From the NCBI GenBank assembly GCA_017441765.1, contig JAFRVK010000041.1, positions 1 to 50,676 of the forward strand: 50,676 bases of DNA. Direction: 5' to 3'. The position numbers were made by a program, and so were the translations under genes. The DNA comes from Erysipelotrichaceae bacterium. GTDB taxonomy: Bacteria > Bacillota_I > Bacilli_A > Erysipelotrichales > Erysipelotrichaceae. Shown piece by piece: positions 7,663-17,027 of the stretch (within the stretch, counting starts at the first letter, position 1; each line of letters starts with the position of its first letter). The notes beneath the pieces were generated by a model that saw only the letters and a program-made list of their open reading frames with translations, had not been told where the DNA came from and searched no databases.

Positions 7663-8409
7663 ATGGAATACGTGATTTATGCTTTGATGGTCATCCTGCT
7701 GGTTTACATCATTTACCGCAACTATCTGATGATCAAGATGTTCAAGAAGAACAAAAGATATATCGACTGCTACCAGTCGCTGCTTCGTTATGATGAAGAT
7801 GCGTCAGCCAAGATCGATGCGTTTCTGGCGGAACAGAAGGATGCTGAATATCTCAATAAAGGCAAGATCCTGAAACTGTATCAGCAGATCCGTAATGAGG
7901 AAAGCTATCTGGATACGTTGAATGAACTGGATCTGAACGGCATCTTTTTTAAGAAAGGGAAAGCATCAAAACAGAAAATCAGCCTCAATGCGGATGTGTT
8001 TGTCTGGCTTTATCTGATCCTCGCGATCGCCCGTAAGAAGTCCAAATTCGATGTCATTGACGCAATGAAGGAAAAGATCGAAGCCCTGGGTCTGGAGAAT
8101 CGTCTGGAAGTCAAGGAAACCAGAGCGATCCTGGATGCGCTGTATGAAACAGGAGACGGCGGAGCCGCGTTCCTGAATGATATCCTGGAAGGCAATTACA
8201 TCGAATATGAATACGACAAGAGTCTGATCGCCATATTCAAGCGTTTTGCCGCAGCGACCCTGGCCTATGCCTCAGAGCCAATTGAAGAATACTATCAGGA
8301 AGAACTGCGTAATTTTGCAGGGACACTGGTCGGTGAGAATTATATGAACAATCTCGATATCATCGAGAAGTATCCTCCTCACGCAAAGGAAGAAGAAAAC
8401 AAAGAGTGA
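7663..8409 (+). CDS. Membrane-anchored protein of unknown function in the mnmE-mfd operon, 248 aa
   Basis: An N-terminal membrane helix (YVIYALMVILLVYIIYRNYL, residues 3-22) is followed by about 220 largely helical, charged residues, with a second moderately hydrophobic stretch (VFVWLYLILAIA) near residue 115. I do not recognise a family. A GAGG site lies about 8 nt upstream of the ATG. It overlaps pth by 4 nt (GTGA), so translation is coupled. Its position between tatD and pth suggests a housekeeping role but does not define one. Confidence 0.8.
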   Translation: MEYVIYALMVILLVYIIYRNYLMIKMFKKNKRYIDCYQSLLRYDEDASAKIDAFLAEQKDAEYLNKGKILKLYQQIRNEESYLDTLNELDLNGIFFKKGKASKQKISLNADVFVWLYLILAIARKKSKFDVIDAMKEKIEALGLENRLEVKETRAILDALYETGDGGAAFLNDILEGNYIEYEYDKSLIAIFKRFAAATLAYASEPIEEYYQEELRNFAGTLVGENYMNNLDIIEKYPPHAKEEENKE

Positions 8410-8963
8410 AACTGATCGTCGGTTTAGGAAATCCCGGAAAGCAGTATGAAAAGACCCGTCATAATGTGGGTTTTTTCGTCATAGATGAATTGTGTCAGAA
8501 ACTGAATGTCGAGCTGAACAAAAAGAAATGCAAAGCCATTTATGGAACTTATATGCATAACGGGGAAAAGATCATCCTGGCAAAGCCCCAGACCTATATG
8601 AATCTTTCCGGAGAAGCCGTACAGAGCCTGATGCATTTCTATCAGATCGCTGCTGATGATGTGATCGTCATCCATGACGATCTGGATCTGCCAGTAGGCA
8701 AACTTCGTTTACGGATGAAAGGCTCTTCCGGAGGACAGAAGGGAATGGGCAATATCATCACCCATCTGCACAGTTCCGATATCGACCGTATCCGTATCGG
8801 CATCGGCAACAACAAGCTGATCGATACGAAGGACTATGTCCTTTCCTCTTTCCATGGGGAAGAGCTTGTCGCGATAAAAGAAGCCGTCAGAAAAGCGGCA
8901 GATGCCGTGATCTATTCTTTTGACCATCGTTTCGATGAGGTCATGTCTGTTTTTAATCAATGA
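8406..8963 (+). CDS. pth: Peptidyl-tRNA hydrolase, 185 aa
   Basis: Releases tRNA from peptidyl-tRNAs dropped by stalled ribosomes. Family motifs are intact: GLGNPGKQYEKTRHNVGF with the catalytic histidine, KPQTYMNLSGEAV with the substrate-binding asparagine, and VIHDDLDLP with the catalytic aspartate. Length is normal. The start is GTG, overlapping the TGA of the upstream gene; the N-terminus begins exactly where family members start. The end overlaps mfd by ATGA. Confidence 0.97.
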   Translation: MKLIVGLGNPGKQYEKTRHNVGFFVIDELCQKLNVELNKKKCKAIYGTYMHNGEKIILAKPQTYMNLSGEAVQSLMHFYQIAADDVIVIHDDLDLPVGKLRLRMKGSSGGQKGMGNIITHLHSSDIDRIRIGIGNNKLIDTKDYVLSSFHGEELVAIKEAVRKAADAVIYSFDHRFDEVMSVFNQ

Positions 8964-11900
8964 GAAATACCATAGTACTAGATGAGATCAAAGATGTCCT
9001 GAATGATGATTCAGGTTTTTTAAGCTACAACAGTCTCATCGAAGAAGCGCTGAAACTGGCGTTGCTGGCAAAAAACAGCGATGTTCCGATCATCGCAGTC
9101 AAGGAAAACAATTATCTTGTGAACAAACTGCAGGAGATCCTGTGGTCCTATTTTACGGAAGATGAGATCATCAGCTATCTGCCGGAAGAATCACTCAGGG
9201 CCGAAGAGATCGCATCCAGTTTCGAGAACCGGGCCAACCGTCTGAACAGCCTGTACAAAATCATCCGTAACGATAAACTGAAAATCATTCTGATCTCTCC
9301 TTACGGATTTATAAGACATCTTCCTCATAAGAAAGAACTTCAGGGAAAACTGTTAAGACTTTCCAGGAATATGGAATACCGCAAAGAGGATCTGATCCAG
9401 AAACTGATCGAGCTTGGCTATGAAAAGACGAATCACGTTGAAACACCGATGACCTATGCCTCCAGAGGTTTCATCGTCGATGTCTATTCCGTCAATTACG
9501 ACAATCCGATCCGTATCGAGTTCTTTGATGATATTATCGATTCCCTGCGTTTCTTTGACAACAGCACCCAAAGAACGATCAATGAAGTCGAAGAAGTCGA
9601 AATCTGTTTTGCGAAAGATGTCTTTTTCGATGAGGAAAAGAAACGTTTCCTGGAAGAAAATGTCCAGATCTTGAGTGGACAGATGGAACTGGAACTGGAA
9701 TACATCAAGTCGGATGTCTACCGCCAGTCCCAGTATTTCTATTACTGCTACTTCGAGCAGGCGCATCTCAAGGATTATGTGAAGGATTTCAAGCTCTATC
9801 TTTCGGATGAAGAAAAGATACGTGCCCACCTGAAGCTGCTGAACGACGAAAGCATCGCCTACATCCAGGAGATGTATGACGAAAAGAAGCTTCCTTTGAA
9901 GTTTGCGGTCTATGCCGATTTCCATCGCGAATGCGCAAAACAGAAGATCATCGAAGGACATCCGTTCGCGGATATCAGTCCGTTGAGCGAGATCGATCTT
10001 CCTTACGGCACCTTGGATTATATCATCAGTATTATTGCCAAGGAAAAATACGGCAGGAAACTGATCGCTGTTGAAGAGAAACAGGAAGAGGAGCTTCTGC
10101 ACAGTCTTGAGAAACAGAATATCCCTTATACGATATTGAAGAATCAGCTGAAGGAAGGGATCAATATCGCCAGAACGAATCTGTTCGGCGGTTTCGCGAT
10201 CGATTCCCTTGATCTGGCAGTCTATACAGCAAAAGAGATCTTCAAACAGAAAGCCCACATCGGCCGTTTTGCGCACAAGTATGCCGAAGCGAGAACTTTG
10301 AACTCTTATGAAGAGCTAAATCCGGGAGACTATGTGGTTCATGACCAGTACGGAATCGGACGCTTCGTGGCGATCGAACGCAGAGAAGTGAACGGCATCG
10401 AATGCGACTATCTGAAGATCATCTATAAAGGAAACGATATTCTTTTGGTACCGCTGTCGCAGTTCTCACTGGTCAGAAAGTATGTCTCCAGTGAAGGAGC
10501 CGTACCGAAGCTGCACAAACTCGGTTCCAGGGAATGGGTCGAAACCAAACGCAAGGTCGAAGAGAATGTCAATGATCTGGCAGGCAAACTGATCGAACTC
10601 TACAGTATCCGTGATACGGAAATCGGTTTCGCGTTCTCGAAAGACAACGAGATGCAGAAGGAATTCGAAGATACCTTCGAATTCGACCTGACCCCGGACC
10701 AGATCGTGGCGATCAATGAAGTGAAAGCGGACATGGAAGCGAAGAAGCCGATGGACCGTCTCTTGTGCGGAGATGTCGGTTTCGGCAAGACCGAGGTCGC
10801 GATCCGTGCAGCCTTCAAGGCCGTCAACGACGACAAGCAGGTCGCCTATCTCTGTCCTACGACCATCCTTTCGTTCCAGCACTATGACACCTTCAAGAAA
10901 CGTTTCGAAAACTTCCCGGTCAGAGTGGAATTATTAAACCGTTATGTTCCTGCGGACAGGCAAAGAAAGATCATTGAAGATCTCGTAGCAGGCAAGGTGG
11001 ATGTGCTGATCGGAACGCACCGTATCCTTTCAAAGGATATCGTTTATAAAGATCTGGGCCTTTTGATCATCGACGAGGAACAGCGTTTCGGGGTGGAACA
11101 CAAGGAACGCATCAAGCAGCTGAAGAATTCCATCGATGTCCTTTCGTTAAGCGCCACGCCGATCCCAAGGACGCTGCAGATGTCGCTGGTGGGCATACGC
11201 GGATTGTCCACTCTGGATACGCCGCCATCCAACCGTTATCCAGTACAGACCTATGTGGTCCACAAGAACGACAACCTCATTGAAGAAGTCATCCTGAGAG
11301 AACTGGAAAGGGAGGGACAGGTATTCTATCTCTTCAACAATGTCGAAATGATCTATGCGCTGGCTCACAAGATCAAAGAACGCATCCCATACGCAAACGT
11401 AGGCGTCGCCCATGGCCAGATGGATCGGCAGGAAATTGAGGATGTCATGTACCGCTTCTATGCGGGAGAGATCAATGTCCTGATCTGTACGACCATCATC
11501 GAGACCGGTCTGGATATTCCGAATGCGAATACGATCATCATCGACAACGCCCAGAATTTCGGACTGTCCCAGCTCTATCAGATCAAAGGACGGGTCGGCC
11601 GTTCCGACCGTGTCGCCTATGCCTATCTGATCATTCCGGAAAAGAAGCAGCTGAACGAGAACTCATTGAAACGTCTGGAAGCGATCAAGGAATTTACCGC
11701 CCTGGGATCAGGCTACAAGATCGCCATGCGCGATCTGACCATCAGGGGTGCAGGAGACCTTTTAGGCGAGAGGCAGTCCGGTTTTATCGACAATGTCGGT
11801 CTGGATCTGTATCTGGCGATGCTGAACAAGGCGATCGCGAAAGCCAAAGGCGAAGAAGTCCAGGAAGAAGAAACAAAACCCAATATCAATATCCCGCTAT

Positions 11901-12331
11901 CAAGTTACATCCCGGACGATTTCTCGGATAACGACTACGATAAACTTTCCCTGTACCATGAACTCTACGACATCAAGGATGCGGAAGAACTGTTCCGTTT
12001 CTATCTCAAGATCATGGATCAGTACGGAAAGCTTCCGAAAGAAGTCGAGGCTTTATTCAACAAAAAGAAACTGGAAATGTTGTATAATCTCAATTTAGTT
12101 GATAAAGTAATGAATACGAAGGGCAAGTTCATGGTGACACTGTCGAAAGAGTATTCCGATCATATCGATGGCGTGAAACTCTTCGGCTACTGCAATGAAC
12201 TGTCACGGGATATCGATATTACCTACAAGAACAATAGGCTGACGGTTTCCATCGACAATCAGAAGGAATCGATCAGCAAACTGTTCAAACTGATCGACCA
12301 TCTCGATCAATTGGAGAAGCATGAGGATTGA
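8960..12331 (+). CDS. mfd: Transcription-repair coupling factor Mfd, 1123 aa
   Basis: A SNF2/RecG-like translocase that removes stalled RNA polymerase and recruits UvrA. Domain order is conserved. UvrB-like N-terminal modules come first, then the RNA-polymerase interaction domain ([12 protein letters not shown], near residue 460). The helicase core follows, with [11 protein letters not shown] (Walker A, near 600), DEEQRFG (near 703), SATPIPRT and KGRVGRS, and last the C-terminal TRCF domain. Length is typical (about 1150). It overlaps pth by 4 nt and rqcP by 11 nt; the pth-mfd-(S4 protein)-divIC order is the ancestral Bacillota arrangement. Confidence 0.98.
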   Translation: MRNTIVLDEIKDVLNDDSGFLSYNSLIEEALKLALLAKNSDVPIIAVKENNYLVNKLQEILWSYFTEDEIISYLPEESLRAEEIASSFENRANRLNSLYKIIRNDKLKIILISPYGFIRHLPHKKELQGKLLRLSRNMEYRKEDLIQKLIELGYEKTNHVETPMTYASRGFIVDVYSVNYDNPIRIEFFDDIIDSLRFFDNSTQRTINEVEEVEICFAKDVFFDEEKKRFLEENVQILSGQMELELEYIKSDVYRQSQYFYYCYFEQAHLKDYVKDFKLYLSDEEKIRAHLKLLNDESIAYIQEMYDEKKLPLKFAVYADFHRECAKQKIIEGHPFADISPLSEIDLPYGTLDYIISIIAKEKYGRKLIAVEEKQEEELLHSLEKQNIPYTILKNQLKEGINIARTNLFGGFAIDSLDLAVYTAKEIFKQKAHIGRFAHKYAEARTLNSYEELNPGDYVVHDQYGIGRFVAIERREVNGIECDYLKIIYKGNDILLVPLSQFSLVRKYVSSEGAVPKLHKLGSREWVETKRKVEENVNDLAGKLIELYSIRDTEIGFAFSKDNEMQKEFEDTFEFDLTPDQIVAINEVKADMEAKKPMDRLLCGDVGFGKTEVAIRAAFKAVNDDKQVAYLCPTTILSFQHYDTFKKRFENFPVRVELLNRYVPADRQRKIIEDLVAGKVDVLIGTHRILSKDIVYKDLGLLIIDEEQRFGVEHKERIKQLKNSIDVLSLSATPIPRTLQMSLVGIRGLSTLDTPPSNRYPVQTYVVHKNDNLIEEVILRELEREGQVFYLFNNVEMIYALAHKIKERIPYANVGVAHGQMDRQEIEDVMYRFYAGEINVLICTTIIETGLDIPNANTIIIDNAQNFGLSQLYQIKGRVGRSDRVAYAYLIIPEKKQLNENSLKRLEAIKEFTALGSGYKIAMRDLTIRGAGDLLGERQSGFIDNVGLDLYLAMLNKAIAKAKGEEVQEEETKPNINIPLSSYIPDDFSDNDYDKLSLYHELYDIKDAEELFRFYLKIMDQYGKLPKEVEALFNKKKLEMLYNLNLVDKVMNTKGKFMVTLSKEYSDHIDGVKLFGYCNELSRDIDITYKNNRLTVSIDNQKESISKLFKLIDHLDQLEKHED

Positions 12332-12581
12332 CAAATACCTGAAAGTATCAAGAATTCTGAAACGGAGAGAAGTTGCCAAGCAGCTGGCTTTGAACGAGCG
12401 CCTTTTCATCAATGGCAAAATCGCCAAGCCTTCCAGTGAAGTCGAACCGGGCGATGAAGTGCGCATCCTGTTCGGACACCGCGAGATCAGCATCAAAGTC
12501 CTGGAAGTCAGGGAATCCGTCAGCAAGCAGGATGCATTCAGTTTGTATGAAGTCATTGCAGAGAAAAAAGAGGAACTATAG
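12321..12581 (+). CDS. rqcP: RqcP-type S4-domain RNA-binding protein, 86 aa
   Basis: A single S4 domain ([20 protein letters not shown]) of typical length. In Bacillus subtilis RqcP (YabO) binds 50S subunits carrying nascent-chain-tRNA and works with RqcH to add alanine tails in ribosome quality control. Gene position between mfd and divIC matches yabO. It overlaps the mfd 3' end by 11 nt, so translation is probably coupled. Confidence 0.9.
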   Translation: MRIDKYLKVSRILKRREVAKQLALNERLFINGKIAKPSSEVEPGDEVRILFGHREISIKVLEVRESVSKQDAFSLYEVIAEKKEEL

Positions 12582-12593
12582 TATAATAGGGTC
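12582..12593 (+). promoter_or_regulatory. 12-bp intergenic promoter: TATAAT-N6-ATG for divIC
   Basis: The whole gap between the rqcP stop (TAG, 12579-12581) and the divIC ATG is TATAAT plus AGGGTC. Transcription should start at the A of ATG. AGGG is too close to serve as a standard ribosome-binding site. A TTGCAG at 12556-12561 has a 20-nt spacer and is a poor -35. Confidence 0.7.
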
Positions 12594-12881
12594 ATGAGCG
12601 CAAAAAAGAAAAAAGGGAATCTGGTTTCAAAACTGATTTCGATCGTCCTGATCGTAATGGCGATCGTTATCTTAAGCGGCGTATTGAAGAAGATCTATAC
12701 GATGTTTTCACTGCAACAGCAGGCGAAAGTGGTTGAACAGGAACTGGAAGCGTTACGTGATGAGAATGCATCTCTGATCGCTACCAAGGAGAAACTGGAG
12801 GATCCCGAATACATACAGACCTACGCCCGGGGAGAGTACATGTTTTCAAAGGGTGATGAGAAGGTCTTCTATCTTCCGTAA
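12594..12881 (+). CDS. divIC: Septum formation initiator DivIC/FtsB-like protein, 95 aa
   Basis: Bitopic cell-division protein: basic N-terminus, one membrane helix (ISIVLIVMAIVILSGVL, about residues 15-33), a leucine-rich coiled coil, and the conserved extracytoplasmic YARGEYMFSKGDEKVF segment that marks the DivIC/FtsB family. It bridges FtsL/DivIB in the divisome. Position after the S4 gene matches yabO-yabP/divIC neighbourhoods. It has a -10 box immediately upstream and a terminator 6 nt after its stop, so it can be expressed as a leaderless monocistron as well as by read-through. Confidence 0.9.
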   Translation: MSAKKKKGNLVSKLISIVLIVMAIVILSGVLKKIYTMFSLQQQAKVVEQELEALRDENASLIATKEKLEDPEYIQTYARGEYMFSKGDEKVFYLP

Positions 12882-12887
12882 TAAAAC

Positions 12888-12909
12888 GTCATCAAACGAT
12901 GACTTTTTA
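12888..12909 (+). terminator. Terminator after divIC
   Basis: GTCATC (12888-12893) pairs with GATGAC (12898-12903) around AAAC, followed by TTTTTAA. Confidence 0.8.
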
Positions 12910-12961
12910 ATATGTGTGAGGAATCAGAGGATTTCAAGTGAATAATGTTGTGAGGAAGATC

Positions 12962-13489
12962 ATGGAAAAACAGGTAGAAAGAGAAACGATTTATAACGGC
13001 AAAGTCATAAGAGTCTATAAAGATATCGTCGAACTGGATGACGGGACCACATCGGTCCGGGAGATCGTCCAGCATAACGGCGGCGTCTGTATCGCTTTGA
13101 AACATGGCGATATCTACTATATGGTGAAGCAGTACCGCTATGCCTTGGAACGGGAAATGCTGGAATTTCCAGCAGGCAAGATCGAAAAGGGAGAAGATCC
13201 GTTGGAAGCGATCTTAAGAGAAGTAGAAGAAGAAACCGGATACAAAGCAAGGAATCTGCGTGAACTTGGCTATGTGATCCCGACCTGCGGCTACTGTACG
13301 GAAAAGATCTATCTCTATTTTGCGGAAGCAGGGGAAGAAGTCGGTCAGCATCTCGATAAGGACGAATGGATCGATCTGTATGCCTATACATTCAAGGAGA
13401 TCAAAGAAATGATCGCGAACGGCACGATCAACGACAGTAAGACCATCGCACTGGCTTTCAGGGTAGAAATGGAAGGATTGGATGCTTAG
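12962..13489 (+). CDS. NUDIX hydrolase, probable ADP-ribose pyrophosphatase, 175 aa
   Basis: The Nudix box fits G-x5-E-x7-RE-x2-EE-x-G: it opens with GKIEKGE and closes with REVEEETGY. Strands before it (YMVKQYRYA and LEFPAGK) are typical of ADP-ribose/NADH pyrophosphatases, which hydrolyse ADP-ribose to AMP and ribose 5-phosphate. The chosen ATG has GAGGA 5 nt upstream. A GTG at 12938 with its own GAGG site would add 8 residues and cannot be excluded. It overlaps the next gene by 8 nt. Confidence 0.88.
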   Translation: MEKQVERETIYNGKVIRVYKDIVELDDGTTSVREIVQHNGGVCIALKHGDIYYMVKQYRYALEREMLEFPAGKIEKGEDPLEAILREVEEETGYKARNLRELGYVIPTCGYCTEKIYLYFAEAGEEVGQHLDKDEWIDLYAYTFKEIKEMIANGTINDSKTIALAFRVEMEGLDA

Positions 13490-14270
13490 CTATAAAGATC
13501 TGATAAATGGCTTGTTTGAAGACAATGAGAATGTTCCTGAGGAATATCTCGGATCTTTTTTCACGCCGGAACATTTTAAGGACTATCAGATCGACGAGCG
13601 GGCAGACAAGTCCCAGGTCAGAGCCATCAAAACGATGTTCACATCAAGAAAGAATCTCGAATCCCGTATCGCCAGCGCTTTGAAGATCGACCCTTTCTGT
13701 CTGGAAGCGTTCTTTACATATTTCATCCTCACGGAAGATGTCTTTGTGAATTACCGTTTTGAATCCTACTATGCCCAAGCGGATCATTTTGCGGATCTGG
13801 ATGCCTATCAGCGGATGTGCTATCTTTCGATCATGGACTACTATGTCGAATTCCTGCTGGATCTGCACAACATCACGACAGCCATCAAGATACAGCGACT
13901 GATCATCCGCTTAAGCAAGACCGCGACCCCGGCTATAGTAGATCGTCTGGCGCTGATGTACAGCCTCACGGAGAATGCGGAAGAATTCTACCGTCTCTAT
14001 CTGGACCACGAATTCCAGACTTATGACTATTTGTTATTGTTGGTGACTCTGCTGAAACACGAAGACAAGCTTCGTGCCAAGGAAGTCCTAATGGACATGT
14101 TCGAAAGGATCGAATACGCTTCCTATCTCGATCACCTCTGGGATCTGGATCTGCAGGATCCAGGACAGAAAGCCTTCTATGATGTCGTCGAAGACTGCTA
14201 CGACGAGATCAGCGCCATCCCGGATTTCTTCATCTGGGTCAACACGATCAAAGAAAAGATCGAAGAGTGA
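13482..14270 (+). CDS. Helical protein of unknown function, 262 aa
   Basis: No recognised domain. The sequence is acidic, free of membrane segments and rich in helix-forming, tyrosine- and leucine-heavy stretches (AFFTYFILTEDVFVNYRF, CYLSIMDYYVEFLLDL), reminiscent of tetratricopeptide-like repeat proteins, but no clear repeat unit could be defined. The ATG lies inside the end of the NUDIX gene, so translation is coupled to it. The gene ends 12 nt before the next start, and those 12 nt form a promoter -10 plus spacer. Confidence 0.8.
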   Translation: MLSYKDLINGLFEDNENVPEEYLGSFFTPEHFKDYQIDERADKSQVRAIKTMFTSRKNLESRIASALKIDPFCLEAFFTYFILTEDVFVNYRFESYYAQADHFADLDAYQRMCYLSIMDYYVEFLLDLHNITTAIKIQRLIIRLSKTATPAIVDRLALMYSLTENAEEFYRLYLDHEFQTYDYLLLLVTLLKHEDKLRAKEVLMDMFERIEYASYLDHLWDLDLQDPGQKAFYDVVEDCYDEISAIPDFFIWVNTIKEKIEE

Positions 14271-14282
14271 TATAATTAATTC
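14271..14282 (+). promoter_or_regulatory. 12-bp intergenic promoter: TATAAT-N6-ATG before the Phd-like gene and tmk
   Basis: TATAAT (14271-14276) starts directly after the upstream stop codon TGA and is followed by TAATTC and ATG at 14283. TGA immediately before it gives a TGn-type extended -10. No Shine-Dalgarno is present. It should drive a leaderless transcript into the tmk-holB-ricT-rsmI run. Confidence 0.75.
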
Positions 14283-14582
14283 ATGGCAAATATCGATATC
14301 AGTAAGCTAAGCAATATCTATGATGAACTTCTAGACCTGGATGGGAACGATGTTTTGTTTGTGGACGAAGGTTCCCAAAGCAAGTATGTCATCATGCCGA
14401 TCGAGGTGTTTGATCAGCTGGAAGATCTCATCTCTGTTCTGAAAGAACCGGAAACGATACCGGTCGTGAAATTCAGCGGAGAGGATATTGAACTGAGCTA
14501 TGATGAATATGAACGGATCAAGAATCAGATCATGGAAGCGGTCGAAAAGACCCTGATGCCGAAACCGGAGAAGCTGAACTGA
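14283..14582 (+). CDS. Small protein with Phd/YefM-like character, 99 aa
   Basis: The middle segment (SKYVIMPIEVFDQLEDLI) resembles the strand-helix unit of Phd/YefM antitoxins (a V-I-M-P/S-x-x-x-F/Y-x-x-L pattern), and the acidic C-terminal half could be an intrinsically flexible tail. No toxin-sized partner (RelE/Doc-like) lies beside it; the downstream gene is tmk, overlapping by one base. It may be an orphan regulator or an unrelated small operon protein. The start is set by the -10 box exactly 6 nt upstream. The Phd resemblance is weak; that a gene exists here is well supported. Confidence 0.78.
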   Translation: MANIDISKLSNIYDELLDLDGNDVLFVDEGSQSKYVIMPIEVFDQLEDLISVLKEPETIPVVKFSGEDIELSYDEYERIKNQIMEAVEKTLMPKPEKLN

Positions 14583-15220
14583 TGAAAGGCCTGTTTATCA
14601 CATTTGAAGGACCGGATGGTTCCGGGAAAACAACGGTCACGAACCGGGTCTGCGATCTCTTGACAGAGATGGGTTATGACGTGGTCCACACCAGAGAACC
14701 GGGAGGGATTGCGATCGCCGAGCAGATCCGCAATGTCATCCTGGATCCCAAGAATACAGCCATGGATCCCAAGACGGAAGCGCTGCTTTATGCGGCATCC
14801 CGCCGTCAGCATCTTGTGGAAAAGGTCCTGCCTGCGATTCAGGAAGGCAAGGTCGTCATCTGCGAACGTTTCCTTGATTCCTCTTTGGCTTACCAGGGTT
14901 ACGGACGTCAGCTTGGGTTCGATGAAGTCTTGGGCATCAATCTCTTTGCAACAGATAACGTCTATCCCGATCTGACCATCTATCTTGATGTCGATGAAGA
15001 AATCGGATTAAGCCGGCTGAAAGACCGCGACTACAAGGACCGTCTCGATCAGGAATCCATCGAATTCCATCACCGGGTCAAAGAAGGATACCGTGCCGTA
15101 CTGGAACGTTTCAAAGACCGCATCCGCATCGTGGATGCATCCAAGAGTCTGGATGAAGTCGTCAGTGACAGTTTGAATGAGGTATTGAAACTTGTCGATC
15201 AAAGAAAGATTGAGGGATAG
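14582..15220 (+). CDS. tmk: Thymidylate kinase, 212 aa
   Basis: Phosphorylates dTMP to dTDP. P-loop FEGPDGSGKTT at residues 8-18, the dTMP-binding TREPGG motif, the ERFLDSSLAYQGYGR segment with the LID/catalytic region, and a DVDEEIGLSRLKDRD region are all present; length is typical. The ATG shares one base with the TGA of the preceding gene. Gene order tmk-holB-ricT-rsmI matches the Bacillus arrangement except that darA, normally next to tmk, lies at 31568 here. Confidence 0.97.
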   Translation: MKGLFITFEGPDGSGKTTVTNRVCDLLTEMGYDVVHTREPGGIAIAEQIRNVILDPKNTAMDPKTEALLYAASRRQHLVEKVLPAIQEGKVVICERFLDSSLAYQGYGRQLGFDEVLGINLFATDNVYPDLTIYLDVDEEIGLSRLKDRDYKDRLDQESIEFHHRVKEGYRAVLERFKDRIRIVDASKSLDEVVSDSLNEVLKLVDQRKIEG

Positions 15221-16163
15221 CGAACCCGTCGCTTATACCTGTCTGCAGAACGCATTGAGAGAACAGAAAGTAGCGCACAGCTACTTGTTTTCAGGTGAAT
15301 ACAATCCTCTGAAGATCGAAGCAGCCTATCTTCTGGCACAGTCCATCATCGAGGGAAAGAACGATTTCGCCTGCGAGACCTGTTCAACATGTAAGAGAAT
15401 CAGAAACAACGAATACTACGATGTCATATACATCGATGGCTATCAGAAGACGATCAAGAAGGAAGACGCTTCCTGGATCCTGGACGAATTCTCCAAGACC
15501 GCCCTGGAAGAATCAGGCAGAAAAGTCTACATCCTCGCCAACATCAATAACGCTTCCATGAAAGTCCTGAATATGATCCTGAAATTCATGGAAGAGCCAT
15601 CTAACGACAATACCTTCGGCATTTTCATTACAGATAAGAAAGAAGATCTGCTTCCTACGATCATTTCCCGCTGCCAGGATATCCCGTTCCTGACAAGAGA
15701 TTTCTCTTTCCTGATCGAAGACTATCAGAAGGCAGGGTTCGATTACGTAGATGCCTATCTTTTGTCGGATATCCGGCACAGCTTCGATCCGGACTTCGAT
15801 CTGAACGATCCTTATTATCTCAACGCCAAAGAATACGTCTATCAGACGATCGAGAATCTGGACAACAGAAGCTACATTCCTGTGCTGTTCTATAAGGAGT
15901 TCTACACCTTGTTCAAAGACCGTGATGACTTCAAAAAGTGTACGGATCATTATCTGTCGATCATGATCAAGATGCTGGAAGACTGTCTTGAAAACAAGCG
16001 GATCGATGATGAAGAATACATGAATCATCTGGAACTGTTGCGTGCACATGATCCGGTGAAGCTTCTGGATATCTTTGAGAGAGCGGCAGACAAATGCGAA
16101 GTCAATGCGGAACGCAGGCTGTTGTTTGACGCGATCAGTTATGAAATAATATCATATATTTGA
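15192..16163 (+). CDS. holB: DNA polymerase III subunit delta' (clamp-loader), 323 aa
   Basis: An AAA+ clamp-loader subunit. HSYLFSG marks the position of the P-loop, but the GxxGxGK sequence is replaced (GEYNPLKIEAA), as in delta' subunits that do not bind ATP. Three cysteines of the zinc module (CETCSTC), the KFMEEPS segment and the SRC motif (ISRCQDIPF) are present. The start is TTG with no obvious ribosome-binding site, 29 nt inside tmk. A second in-frame TTG 18 nt later, preceded by AAAGAAAG, is an equally plausible start. Confidence 0.92.
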   Translation: MSIKERLRDSEPVAYTCLQNALREQKVAHSYLFSGEYNPLKIEAAYLLAQSIIEGKNDFACETCSTCKRIRNNEYYDVIYIDGYQKTIKKEDASWILDEFSKTALEESGRKVYILANINNASMKVLNMILKFMEEPSNDNTFGIFITDKKEDLLPTIISRCQDIPFLTRDFSFLIEDYQKAGFDYVDAYLLSDIRHSFDPDFDLNDPYYLNAKEYVYQTIENLDNRSYIPVLFYKEFYTLFKDRDDFKKCTDHYLSIMIKMLEDCLENKRIDDEEYMNHLELLRAHDPVKLLDIFERAADKCEVNAERRLLFDAISYEIISYI

Positions 16164-16172
16164 AGGTGAACT

Positions 16173-17027
16173 ATGGAAGAAACAACGAAATATATATCGG
16201 TTCGTTTTGAAACGACAAATAAAACTTATACATTCTCAACCGAGGATCCGACCATTAAGGCCAATGATGCGGTCGTGGTAGAGACACAGAGAGGTCTGGA
16301 ATATGCCAAGGTCGTATCGGATCCTTTTGATAAGCCGAATATCGGGATCGAGATCAAGCCGATCATCCGGAAAGCGGATGAGAGCGATGCCAGACAGTTT
16401 GAACGCAACAGGAAGGATGCGGTCAAAGCCAAAGAGATTTGTCAGAAAGAATCCGATGCCTTGAATCTGCAGATGAATGTCATTTCTGCGGAATACACCT
16501 TGGATCGCCAGAAGATCACATTCATCTATCTGGCAGATGACAGAGTCGATTTCCGTGAGCTGTTGAAGGTATTGGCATCGATTTTCCATTGCCGCATCGA
16601 TTTGAGACAGGTCGGAACCCGGGACAAGGCCAAGATGGTTTCCGGAATCGGCGTGTGCGGCAGGGAACTGTGCTGCGCCCGTTTCATCGGGGATTTTGAC
16701 CGTATTTCCATCAATATGGCCAAGAACCAGCTTCTGGCTTTGAATATCCAGAAACTCTCCGGACAGTGCGGAAACCTGATGTGCTGCCTGAAGTACGAAG
16801 ACGATGCCTACAAGAAGCTGAGAAAAGATCTGCCGAAACTCAATTCCCAGGTCGAATTCGAAAAAGAGAAATACCGCATCACTTCGATGAATGTGATCAA
16901 CAAGACTTGCAAGCTGGAGAATGCCGAGCATGCGATTTTCATCACTTTGGATGAACTGATCGCCAAAGGAAAGTATACGAAACAAGTCAGTAAAGAGGAA
17001 AAGGAAGGAAGTGTCGCTGAAGAATAA
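16173..17027 (+). CDS. ricT: PSP1/RicT-family protein, 284 aa
   Basis: The PSP1 domain carries the two cysteine clusters VCGRELCC and GQCGNLMCC, which in the Bacillus RicT (YaaT)-RicA-RicF complex hold iron-sulphur clusters. That complex adapts RNase Y for maturation of operon mRNAs and affects competence and sporulation. Length and position between holB and rsmI match ricT. The ATG has a GAAGGTG site 6 nt upstream. yabA, which often follows, is absent here: rsmI overlaps the end of this gene. Confidence 0.93.
   Translation: MEETTKYISVRFETTNKTYTFSTEDPTIKANDAVVVETQRGLEYAKVVSDPFDKPNIGIEIKPIIRKADESDARQFERNRKDAVKAKEICQKESDALNLQMNVISAEYTLDRQKITFIYLADDRVDFRELLKVLASIFHCRIDLRQVGTRDKAKMVSGIGVCGRELCCARFIGDFDRISINMAKNQLLALNIQKLSGQCGNLMCCLKYEDDAYKKLRKDLPKLNSQVEFEKEKYRITSMNVINKTCKLENAEHAIFITLDELIAKGKYTKQVSKEEKEGSVAEE

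Noticed and set aside
9353..10276. Long open frame (307 codons) antisense to mfd
   Set aside because: Low-complexity I/L/F/D-rich translation typical of the frame opposite a real gene with this codon usage; no start signal and mfd is certain.
14283..14582. Complete type II toxin-antitoxin module
   Set aside because: No toxin-sized partner next to the Phd-like gene; the neighbour is thymidylate kinase.
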